DNA from: Syngnathus acus
Lineage: Eukaryota > Chordata > Actinopteri > Syngnathiformes > Syngnathidae
Assembly (NCBI RefSeq): GCF_901709675.1
Contig: NC_051092.1
Coordinates: 1,678,491 to 1,742,490 of the forward strand
DNA: 64,000 nucleotides
Reading direction: 5' to 3'
The notes beneath the pieces were generated by a model that had not been told where the DNA came from, made no database searches, and worked only from the letters and a program-made list of their open reading frames with translations. Positions 28,401 to 38,300 of the stretch are shown in pieces. Position numbers and translations under genes: made by a program. Every line of letters starts with the position of its first letter. Position 1 is the first letter of the stretch.

Positions 28401-31400
28401 CACCACGGGATATGTCAACCTTTTGGAGCAAGTCCTTCAGGTTGGAATGATTTGTTGAAAATTAAATGTACACGCCTCTTTAGATTATAAAATGGTGGCT
28501 AATTGCACAGTAAATATTTACAGTTATAACGTCCACACTGCCGTACTGAAATATCAATTCTGATAAAAACTGAAATTCCCAATGTACTTACTAAACAGTA
28601 CACAATCATCTTGCTAGCTAAATCCTGTCGCTAGGTGAATATGCACTCCTAATGCTAAATGCTTAAATTAGCCCCGTCTTTGTCCACCATGGTGCCAAGC
28701 TCACATATTTTGCTGTTTGTTTCCACTTGCGCTGATATTGATAAATGTACCTTATTCATAGATTTGGCTAAAAGTAGTCATGTGGCGGTGGTGCTAATCA
28801 TTTTGATGACGTTAGCATTTGCGCTGATATGAAATTCACGTGTGTTCAGGTGCTCCAGAGGCCCACACCGGAGCAAAAGCATCAACTGGCCGGCCATTCC
28901 AAGCATGTGGCGGCATGCGTGACGGAGCTCATCCAGACGGCCGAGGCCATGAAAGGTAAAGCTTTCACATCGCGCCCTTTAATATTCCAACGCACCGCGA
29001 TCCAAATCATCAAAATGATTCCCATGGTGAACCCGTTTCAACGGGATTTCAGCCATGCTAGCAATTAAGTTGAAGGCCCGCTAATCCTCTGTGTACGAAT
29101 ATCAGCGAGCGTCACAACTCATGAGAGACGTCGGGTCACTACGATCACATTAGAAGATTGAAATGGAAGCAACGGCGGCGGCGCTGCAAAATGACTGCAA
29201 ATGAAGCTCAGCTGCAGTTATGACACAAACATGCGGCGTCTTGACGGCGCTAATAGATTGTGCGTGAATTCGATTTCAGAGCGTAGAGCGAGACGCGCCG
29301 GGGCTATCGGCTTTATCTTTCTAACATGCCATGTGCTCTCTTTCCCTCGCCCCTCTTCTTCCCTTGCTGCGTCAGATGGAGGTAAGTGCGCTGGATCAAC
29401 TTTCATGGAGTCTAGAGGGGGGTCGAGGAGCATGGAAGGGAGGGGGCGGTTTGGCGCAGGGCAGATTTCCCCTGAGCTCAACGTAATCTTGGAAAACACG
29501 TTCACATCTGCCTAAGCAAGCTGTTCCCAAAGTGCTGCGTTTTATAGACCTTCGTAAAAAGGCCCATCAAAAGTCAATTGCTTCCTTTCGTTTCTCTTAT
29601 TTAACATTGCAGCAAGCACGCAAAGTCGAGCGTCACAAAAATGAAAAGTCATCATTGTTTTGTTTTTTTTGGGAAAAAACACGCGCCGGTGTGCCTTTCA
29701 GGATCCGAGAGCGCCGACCCCGAGGACCCCACCGTCATCGCGGAGAGCGAGCTCCTCGGCGCAGCGGCGTCCATTGAAGCGGCGGCCAAGAAACTGGAGC
29801 AGCTGAAGCCCCGAGCCAAGCCCAAGGTAAACGCGCCCTTCTCGGACCTTTTCCACCCACGCACAGACACAGCTTGTTACCGAATCGTAGCAAAAAGGTG
29901 ACATTGTCTTCCTTTTGAAGGTTTCTTTGCTCCGGCTCACACAGCTGCTCCTCTTTAAACTCTTTTTGAGCACCGTCGAACTGAGTTTAAACGGAGTCCT
30001 CAGTTAACGGAGATGATGATGATGCTGTTGTTTGCGTGTGATGTGCACTGGCATGATTGTGTGTTTTGGGGATCCTATAATCCCTCTGGCATCTGCCCCT
30101 TGTGCTTTCCTGCTTCCCTTTACCTCTTCCAGCGCACTCCTGTAATTGTCAGATCAACCTCGTGTCTGTGTCATATGAAGGAAGGCATATTTAGGTCAGC
30201 CCACTTTTAATAAAAAAAACTAATGCTCTGTCTCATATTCTAATTCCATGGCGGAATTTATTATCAGGCTTCAGGTTTTTTTTTTTTTTTAGGGGGTGGG
30301 TTGTTTTTTTTCTATAAAAGGAGATTAGTGAGTAAAAGGATTTTCCCCTCTTGTCGACGTCGGTGCCTCCCTCTAGTGATCTCATTTGACAAGACAATTT
30401 AAGAGGGAAATATTGCCAGTTGTTTTCCAATTTAATCCCCAATTACCGAGCGTCCTCCATGTTTCGGATGACGATCATGTTTTCATTTGATTTGAATCCT
30501 TCTAATTGGCCTTTGTGTTAGTTCTAACCGAGTGATTCTGTGCAGAGGCAGAACTAATAAAGTGGCAAGTCCTGCGTAATTTCCAGAGGAAACGACTCCA
30601 TAAAATAGCGGCCCAATTTCATTTCCATCCAACCTTTTTAATCCTCTTTACTCCCGCTCCTCATCCGTCGTCACGGGTCGGTGGACGGATGGACGGACAG
30701 AGGGAGGGAGGTTTGCGTCTCCCACCCCTGCCATGCATGTCTCCTTCCCTCCCGGCCCCTCTCAGAGCCTTTGTAGACCTGGAGGACTTCTCTGCAGGGC
30801 TCTGTGTGATATGTTTGATATATTAGGTTGTTATTCAGTCCAACTATGTATCAAACATATTCCTACAGTGTCCCGCCATGTCTCCTGCCATCTGTGCCTT
30901 TTGTGTTTCTAGAGATTTTGGGTGCACAACTGTGTGAATTTTTTTTTAGTTTGTATTTTTTTCCTCCCTTGACTGTCCCTTAACTGATGGTGGTTAGTTC
31001 AGGTCCTGTGCAATCATTCAAAACCAAATTTGGTTTTTGATTGAAGACAGTGAGGCTAAGGTTATGCATTTTGAGTATTTTGGGGGCTTCGGTCCAAAAT
31101 TGTGAATATAAGGCTGACACCAGCCTTATTTTAGCCTATCTTGTAGGCTGCCAATATCAGTATTTGCTGCCCTCTTGTGGCCATTTTGTGAATAGGAGAC
31201 AATTTCAATGTTTGGAGCGATTCAGTCATGTTATGGCTGACTGTATCTTTGTCTGAATTTTTTCTCTTCTTCGACCTCCAGCAGGCCGACGAGACGCTGG
31301 ATTTCGAGGAGCAGATTCTCGAAGCAGCCAAGTCCATCGCCGCGGCAACCAGCGCTCTTGTCAAGTCTGCATCAGCGGCCCAGAGAGAGCTAGTGGCACA

Positions 31401-32352
31401 GGGCAAGGTCAGTCAAACATTCAAAACACTTCAAAGTTGCCAAGGTCGATGTGATGCTCTGTATTATTTACACAAACGCATTTTGAGGTCACTCGATATT
31501 TTCAATTTCAGGTCGGATCCAATCTAGCCAACGCGGTGGATGACGGCCAGTGGTCGCAAGGACTCATATCTGCTGTGAGTATTGTCGTCTCGGCGTCAAT
31601 CCGACAGAACGACCGAGAGTGAGCTTTTTGAATGTCGACCGCCGTAGGCCCGCATGGTTGCCGCGGCCACCAGCAACCTGTGCGAGGCGGCCAACGCATC
31701 AGTGCAGGGTCACGCTAGTGAGGAGAAGCTCATCTGCTCAGCTAAGCAGGTGGCCGCCTCCACAGCTCAGCTGCTGGTGGCCTGCAAGGTGAAGGCGGAC
31801 CAGGATTCTGAGGCGATGAAGAGACTACAGGTGGGACCCGCCGCGAGTACGCTTCCAGAAGGTGTGCATACTAATTCCGCCTGGTCTTCTCCTTCCTAAA
31901 GGCTGCTGGCAACGCGGTGAAGCGAGCCTCAGACAACCTGGTGAGGGCGGCTCAGAAAGCAGCCTTTGACAAGACGGAGGACGACAGTGTGGTGGTGAAG
32001 ACCAAATTTGTCGGCGGCATCGCTCAGGTACTCGGATACACAAATACTCCATGCGCAGTGGAGATTTATTTATTTTTATTTATTTATTTATTTATTGGCA
32101 CAAGTACAGCCTGTTTGTTGTCTTGAACATGTAGTGCTAAACGTTAGCAAAATATGTTCCATTCATTCGTATTTGAGAAATTTGATATTAGTATGTTTGT
32201 CGTCTCCGCCCCCTTCTCCTCAGATCATCGCGGCTCAGGAGGAGATGCTGAGGAAGGAGCGCGAGCTGGAGGAAGCCCGGAAGAAGCTGGCTCAGATCCG
32301 ACAGCAGCAGTACAAGTTCTTGCCCAGCGAGCTGAGGGAGGACGAGGGTTGA
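1406..32352 (+). CDS. tln2: talin-2 (complete, 56 coding exons, 2544 aa)
   Basis: Talin-2 links integrin beta tails to F-actin at focal adhesions and muscle or synaptic adhesion sites. The frame starts MVALSLKICV at 1406 and ends ELREDEG, stop at 32350-32352. Joining 56 exons by splice signals gives 7635 nt with every phase consistent and no internal stop. The length is close to human TLN2 (2542 aa), and residue choice is TLN2-like rather than TLN1-like (for example ICVRQCNVV at the N-terminus). Family domain order: FERM head F0-F3 (about residues 1-400), linker (about 401-482), helical-bundle rod R1-R13 (about 483-2490) with vinculin, KANK and actin sites, and the C-terminal dimerisation helix (about 2495-2530). 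Exon coordinates are given in the three block entries that follow. One intron uses a GC donor and the last rod region has a NAGNAG acceptor. Teleosts often carry two tln2 paralogues; I cannot tell a from b here. Confidence 0.97.
3161..6299 (+). other. tln2: tln2 intron 5
   Basis: Second longest intron of the coding region after none longer than 3.1 kb. I see no coding potential, RNA gene or clear transposon. A segment at about 5165-5240 (CACTGCCATTGACGGC-like) resembles an old dispersed fish repeat, but its edges are not definable by eye. Confidence 0.6.
6990..9040 (+). other. tln2: tln2 intron 8, with AAAT microsatellite
   Basis: A short (AAAT)n run lies at about 7048-7084. A 205-codon open frame at 7429-8046 matches no family I know and sits wholly inside the intron, so I treat it as chance. 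Long poly-A (8664-8683) and poly-T (9010-9028) runs lie near the 3' end, the latter serving as part of the polypyrimidine tract before exon 9 at 9041. Confidence 0.6.
9298..9466. mobile_element. Palindromic MITE (TA-flanked) in tln2 intron 9
   Basis: A 169-bp element with perfect inverted ends of about 25 bp: 5' end CCGTAATTTTCGGACTATAA, mirrored at 9442-9466. Both sides carry the dinucleotide TA (9296-9297 and 9467-9468), as expected for a Tc1/mariner-type target duplication. The internal motif GTGCGACTTATACTC occurs twice. It has no coding capacity. The near-perfect ends suggest fairly recent insertion. Confidence 0.85.
10353..19495 (+). other. tln2: tln2 coding exons 11-30 (linker and N-terminal half of rod)
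   Basis: Exon coordinates: 10353-10429, 11190-11373, 11579-11692, 11975-12083, 12405-12613, 12704-12802, 13116-13283, 13362-13656, 14234-14400, 14860-14988, 15668-15781, 15858-15971, 16052-16186, 16263-16391, 16470-16572, 17469-17677, 17930-18049, 18122-18319, 18705-18844, 19402-19495. They cover residues 407-1375. Exons 11-12 form the flexible linker (rich in S, P, G, Q, M). The rest is alanine-rich helical bundle sequence typical of the talin rod, such as AKAVANAAAMLVLKAKNVAQ in exon 17. Donors after exon 16 (gtcgga) and exon 19 (gtccaa, then poly-T) are weak, but phase and homology leave no better choice. Confidence 0.92.
20135..20582. repeat. AT-rich sequence resembling a decayed fish repeat in tln2 intron 32
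   Basis: This part of the intron begins with CACTGCAAAAATTCCGC and continues with many short runs of AAAATAAG/CTTATTT, a composition I associate with an old palindromic DNA element of fish. I could not find a matching inverted end on the 3' side, so the assignment rests on composition only. Confidence 0.3.
23288..23497. mobile_element. Palindromic MITE (TA-flanked) in tln2 intron 39
   Basis: A 210-bp non-coding element with 37-bp inverted ends that differ at two positions. The 5' end begins CAGGACTGTCTCAGAAAATT (23288) and the 3' end closes with the complement at 23461-23497. TA dinucleotides flank both ends (23286-23287 and 23498-23499), again a Tc1/mariner-like signature. It is a different family from the element at 9298. 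Confidence 0.85.
29376..29381 (+). other. tln2: Candidate 6-nt tln2 microexon (ATGGAG)
   Basis: In the intron between coding exons 50 and 51, a 45-nt pyrimidine-rich tract ends in TGCGTCAG at 29375, followed by ATGGAG and a strong donor GTAAGT at 29382. Inclusion would add Asp-Gly after residue K2294 of the rod and keep the frame (phase 1 on both sides). This is inference from splice signals alone; a 6-nt exon has no homology evidence. Confidence 0.35.
30792..30877 (+). ncRNA. mir190: mir-190 precursor (miR-190a type)
   Basis: In the tln2 intron after coding exon 51. The 5p arm at 30807-30828 begins TGATATGTTTGATATATT, identical to miR-190a through that stretch. The 3p arm at 30844-30864 (starts CTATGTATCAAACATATT) pairs with it, and the flanks CTGCAGGGCTCTG and CCTACAGTGTCCCGCC also pair. 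In mammals MIR190A is likewise inside a TLN2 intron near the 3' end, on the same strand, so it is expected to be processed from the tln2 transcript. Confidence 0.95.
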
Positions 32353-35325
32353 CGGCCGGCCAGGATGGGACGCCGGCTCTCCTCTCGTGTAACTGAAGAT
32401 GATACAGCACTTGAAACAGGCCCGTTTGGTAAGACGACCAAGTGCCTGTGCTTCGCCGTGTATTTGTGTGTATGTGTGTACGCGTGCAAAAACGTCAATG
32501 TTTGAGATGAAGTCGTGTGAGAAACGTTAGTGTTACAATAATGACGTGAAGAAAGTTGTAAATCTATTATTGTTACTGAATGTTTTATAGTCAGTGAACA
32601 AATAGTCATGAACAGGTGGCAAAGTCGAGCTAAGGGTTGTTTTATTCCAGGCCCAAAACAAAGGCAGTAGGGGTATGTCTCATTTCACCACTAGCTTGCA
32701 TGCACCCCCGAGACGATACATATCAAAGAAGCTACTAACCAATCGAGTAGTCGAGCATAATGGCACTTATTACATGTGAAAGAAGAATGACGAGCTTTTT
32801 TTTTTCCAAAACGCCATAAATGCCACATTCAAAAAAAAAACTTGCCATGTCATTTTTGTGTGTACACAATTATGTTATTATTTATACGTTTGTCGAACAA
32901 ACTGAGCCAATGAATTGTTTTAATGAAATTAATTCATGTCATTTTTTTTTTTTTCTCAGCATGATCCAAATGGTTTTATGGCGTTTTGGAAAAGAGCCAA
33001 CCTAAAAGAAAAAGTATATATATTTATTCTTGACTGATATTTTAAAAAGAAACTAGTTTTTCTTACCGAGCGGACAAAAAAAGTTGCAACCAAAATGATC
33101 TGCTTGCTTTTCATTTCACTCCGTTTTTGAAAAACACAAACTCACACAGAGCAGTGCAACAAATTAGCTTCAAACTTTTTTTTTTTTTTGCTCTAATAAC
33201 AAGACAATAAGTGTTGCTGTGGAACTTCTATAAGGCTTTCGAAGTAACAGTCATCGCGGTTAACCACAGCAAAGTGTAAATATACAACTTAAAATATTTT
33301 TCCCCATTTTAAATTCAATAGTTCCATTGTACTTCTAATCAAATCAAATACATGCAAACTATCAGCAAAAATTTGCAAGGCACAAGTAATTTCTAAGTAT
33401 TTTATTAGCAATATATTTCATGACTGAGACATTTAGTGAGTAGGAGTTATGACAATAAATGAATACTGTACTGTATTGTATTGAAAATGTACTATTTTAT
33501 AGAAAAAAGAAAGCAACAAGAGCAATATGAGCATCGTGTAAGACCAGTTGCATGCACACCTCCATGTGACGACACGCGCCCCAAAATCTAAATGGCAAAA
33601 AAGGTACGTGTGCTTAAATATGGGGAAATTATGCTTTGCCATGAAAACTTTTTTTTTTTTCTTTTCAAAATACCTGTTAATGTAGTAATGTTAAGTTTAT
33701 ACTGGCAGTTTTAACATATATGATCTAAAGTGGCTTTTTTTGTTTGCTGTTTTTTTAAAATGGAACATCTGTACATTTTTTAATGCACATGTTTGAAGTT
33801 TCAATACTTTTGCCCCAATTTTGCTGATCCCTAACAAGAAGCTGAAAGGCAAAATTCACAACAGGTTTGCTCCACGAATCCACCTGTAAATTTCCTAGTT
33901 CAGTTCAAATTAATATTTCAACAGTCCTCTTAATCATGCTGTTTGCATTTTGACTCATCAACAGTACTCAGTCATCGCAAATATAAAAGTAGAAATTTTT
34001 GTCTGTTGTGACTTTTGCAGTTCGGCTTGTTAGCGACCATCAAGTTACGCAGAAAGTACAAAAACGTGCATTTTAAAATATAAATGGGGTCAAATTAGGT
34101 TCACTGGCAAAACTTTTCGGAGATTTCACCTGATTTTGTGAGTGGTGTGGATTTTATTGATGGTATAAGACCTGTTTATCTTGTTCAATATTTACATTTA
34201 CAATATTTATCGTCTCACATTGGCATCTACGATGTAAACTCACTGTATTATCGCACTGGCGAGCTGAGAACGGGAACCGACTGCACGTTATGTTGAACGA
34301 AACGAGCCTATTGGATGATGCACTGAAACCGCTTCCTTCCATTTGTTATAAATCGAAGACATTCCTTTGCACGCCGAAAAAGGTAAGAAACTTAAGCTCT
34401 GGTTCGAGAGCCCGTCTTCTTTCTATATGGGGAATTTGCCAGCAGGTTAGCTCCTGCGTTGTGTCTCATGTGCCTTACTCGAGCGTGTGGTGCAAGTAGC
34501 TGAAGATCCGTCCCGGTTGGGGCTTGAGCCTTGAGAACCTTTTTTTTTTTTTTGCCAATCCCCATCAAGGCCTGAGCACGACAAGTGGAGTTCTTTGCCA
34601 TACGATCCAATGCCTTGGCTGCCGGCCGATACTTGCCTATGTCGCGAGCGTGGATACCTTTGGGAAATTTCGAAACTTGGATGGAATACTAACGGCATTC
34701 CTTGAGCATGTGTTTGTGTTTGAAGTTATGAGAAGTTGTTTAAAAAAAAAAAAAGAACTCGGTTGTTCTTGTTCCCGTATGTGTCATGGAACCACTTTAA
34801 AATGTCTGTTTTTACCAGTATAAATGCAGTGCTGAGCAAACGTCTAAGGCAGACACTAGTTTTGTTGTTCCAATGACTTTTTTCATTGCATTCATTTTAT
34901 TTTTGTGTGCGTTTTTGCTTGTTTGCGTTGTGTTCATTTTGATTTTTACATTGTTTTATGCTTTTATCTAACCCAGCACTGGGTCCAAAAAGGTACCTGA
35001 ATATTAACCCAATCTGCTCAAAATCCAAAACGGGGTCACGCAAAACAACCCAGAATTGTTTTGTGCGTACAAAAAAAAAAATAGTCTGCTACAACAACAA
35101 ATCTAATGACGGGCCAGTATGTTTGCCCAGCGCTGTGTATTTATTGTTTGAATGATTTGTGCAAATATTCAAGCAAATGAAGTGAGGAGGGAAGTTGATT
35201 GTGTTCTGAATTGGTCTTGTGCAAAACCCCGTTTAGTTGGATGACTTGATGCTCTATGTATGATATTTATCTGGTCACAAAAGTATTTTTGGTATTCATC
35301 ACAAAATAAAAAAAATCAAGCCGAT
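32353..35325 (+). other. tln2: tln2 3' untranslated region (approximate)
   Basis: After the stop the sequence becomes AT-rich and non-coding. AATAAA occurs at 33454-33459 and 35305-35310; either or both could end the transcript, so the right edge is a guess. No other gene feature is seen. Confidence 0.4.
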
Positions 35326-38300
35326 CTGCTTTTGTTTTTGTCATTTGGATGGCTTTCGACATTCTTTCCAGCAGGTGGCAGCATTGTCTTGTGCAGTTGA
35401 CTTTATCCCTTCCGATGGAAGTCAAACCAAATATAGAAATAGTGGAAGTGTTTTTTGTGTATCCCTCTTCCTTCATTCCTATAGTGATGTTGAAAACAGT
35501 GATGAGCTCACAATGTTACAGCCACAGCATTTCTCCAATTAATAATAACAAGCTTTTTTTTGTTGACATTTCCTTCCCTATAGGGATGCTACGATAGAGG
35601 CAGGCACGTGGGAAGGCCCGAGGCTTGTAAAGGACATTGGTTTGCTGGTGTACCATCATATGGTGAGAGCACCATATTTGGATCGTTTCACTCATCCAAG
35701 GCCAAGCAGACACACAGGAAAGGGGCGAGTGACGCCATGTTTTAGTCCTACTCATCTCTGTGGCCTGTTTGTTTGATTAGACTCTGGCATTTTTTTTTAA
35801 ATGCCATCATAAAAAAAAAAGAAATGACGTTCAATTGAGCAGTTGTCTCAGTGGCTAATGTCACAAATGACAACAAAAGGTTCTTACGCCTTTATTATTT
35901 TTAATTGGGACATCTTTTATGTTATTGGTTAATTTCCTTCAACAATTGTGTGACACTTAAGGAAGAGCTTGTCCTCACTCGAGTCACACTTATGGACAAT
36001 TTAAAAAAGTTTCATGAACCTAACATGTTTTTGGAATGTGAGAGGAAGTCCGAGTACTCCACACAGGAAAGCCAAAGCCGTGATTTGAGCCTGAGAACTG
36101 TTAAGGCAGACGTGTTAACCACAGGCTGCTGGTCTGGCTGCTTTTCACTTTTAATCCTTCTAAATTCTTGTGTGAAGATCGCTGTCCTGTGGCAAGCCAA
36201 AGAATTTTTCCAGCTGACAAGTAGTTTGATTTTCACTTCGCTTTGTCTGGGGAAATTCTTACGTGGTGTAAAGAAGAAACTGTTTAGAAACCCATTTAGT
36301 GCTTGCCACTTTGTTTGGACTTGAAGCTTGTGAGGTCATTGAGGCATGTTCTCGCTGAAGCGACGCTCTGGAAGATAAACCCAATATTCATCAGCTGACA
36401 GAGCGTCTTATTGCTCGGGTCTGGAGCGCATGACTATTTTAGGTCATGGCATACTGTACCGGAGCTCCTCTGCTCTATTGAGTGGAGTAAAAGGCCAGTG
36501 GAAAGAGCTTTGATTTAGGATGTTACTGCAACATGACTCTCGGTGTGCTTCTGCTGCTACTGCTACTTTAACGTTCCATCTCAGATATCATCATTTTGAC
36601 CGTCCTAGTCTTTTCAACATTCCCGGGCCTTTATATAATGGCAGTCAAATTCGCCAAGCTCGGCCAGATAACGAGCCGGCGCCACTTCCGTGAGTTGACT
36701 GGGCTTCCTTAGCCAACATGTAAGCAAGGAGGATGCCACAGTATTTCTCCGTCAGCAATGACAGCAAGGCTATATTGGGACAGAGCTGAGACTTCAACCT
36801 GCCCCAGCTAAATTTGGACAAGGAACAGCAGGAATATCTAGCAAACGCTATCATTTGACACCCACTTAGACCGTAGTTTAGTTCTTAACAAGATTCCTTT
36901 TGATTTCTTTTATTTTCTTTCTATCGTATTTCACACAAATCGGTGCCGCGAGGAACCGCGGTGTCGTCGACTGCAAATGATCTGCGGGCAACCTCTTGGG
37001 ATTTTCAATCACAGCACAGTGAAATGCAAGACTGAAGCTTCTTAATTTGGAAAGTTTGCTTCGGGCCTGTTGGATGCCTGTCACTCTGTGTGACATCCAC
37101 GCCCCTTTTAGAGCTGAACAAATAGTCGGTTGAGGAAGGGGACGGGATCCTCAAGGGAGGAAACTGGGTGGCCATTTTCATTGAATTGTAAGGTCCCGAG
37201 GAAATAACATTTTACCCATCACAGAGGCAACATTAAAATTGCTGTAACCCAAATTGGGTAAAACCGAACCCAGGGCTGGTCCTCATAATGACGAAGCCAT
37301 TGGGTTTTGTACATGAGCAAAATTCTACATATCCTCAATGCTTCTGTCTTCCATTTGTTCTTTTATTTTTTTAACTTCCCACACCGCCCTTCTTTTTGTC
37401 TTTTGAACGGTCATGCCGGGCGATCAAACGTGACTGCAGACAGGCTTCACTGTAAGAATGCAGGTGGAGCCGAGATGTAGGCATTCCTCAGTGTGGCCAA
37501 ACCACACGGCCCACTCGCTGTCGACACCAAAAAAAATACCGCAGCGGAATGTCTCCATCGCCTTTGTTTCCCACGCAATATGTTAAGGGTGTGCTTCACA
37601 CCGGGTGATGGTCATTTTTGTGGCTGTCTACTTCCTTTCATAAGTCAAAAAAAGCTCCCTGACTAAAAATGAACTTCTGAGGAGGAACTCCCTTTAGAGT
37701 TGAGTGGGACACACTCGTAAAAATGATCTTAACGAGACATAAAATAGCTCCAAAACAGACACGGGGAGAAGTGGCGCATCCTTATCTGCCTGCCCCTTGG
37801 TTTAAAGTTCCCGTCAAGACATTTTACGGCCTTCTGGAACGGAAAGAAGCATAGCTTGTTTTTTTGGACCGTACAACGGGTCCCACCGTCTCTGCTGAGG
37901 GTCTGAGACCAAGACACGCAGCCCATATATGGAGAAATATACAAAAGCGTTCCCCTCAGCGCGCAAACATGGAAACGTCTCGGCCTCCAGAAGTACTCCA
38001 GTGTGCACGTTCGGCAATAATTAGACAATATGAGAAATGTTCAAATGACTTGTCCTTCTTTTCACCTCTCTTGACCATCCCTGCATACAAAGAACGCTTA
38101 AAATAGATGTTTTTCTAACCCACTCTGTCAGGTCTAGAATTTAATTTTCCGCCAGGATTCCTAAGTGCTGCATGAGTTCTAAAGGAATCATGACAGCCCC
38201 CCCCCCCCCCTCCACCTCCTCCTCCATTCCTCCTCTTCCTCAGTCGGTCAAAGCCGAGTGAGCAGCATCAGATATGGCCGACATTCCTTCTTCTCGGTGT

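Larger units (their letters stand above)
19772..32352 (+). other. tln2: tln2 coding exons 31-56 (C-terminal half of rod, actin-binding and dimerisation)
   Basis: Exon coordinates: 19772-19861, 19935-20057, 20638-20781, 20857-21018, 21131-21271, 21824-22005, 22326-22458, 22568-22669, 22781-22951, 23643-23789, 24618-24719, 24804-24923, 25397-25543, 26197-26363, 26538-26721, 26866-26991, 27577-27693, 27888-28073, 28333-28440, 28850-28955, 29702-29826, 31282-31407, 31512-31574, 31648-31830, 31902-32027, 32224-32352. They cover residues 1376-2544, ending in the I/LWEQ-type actin-binding R13 bundle and the dimerisation helix (IIAAQEEMLRKERELEEARK). The donor after exon 42 (gttaca) is unusual. Exon 52 has a tandem CAGCAG acceptor. 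Confidence 0.92.

Noticed and set aside
34960-35060. AACCCAGC/TGGGTT-like segment (similar bits at 37240 and 62850)
   Set aside because: May be fragments of a fish MITE, but no complete ends or target duplication could be defined.
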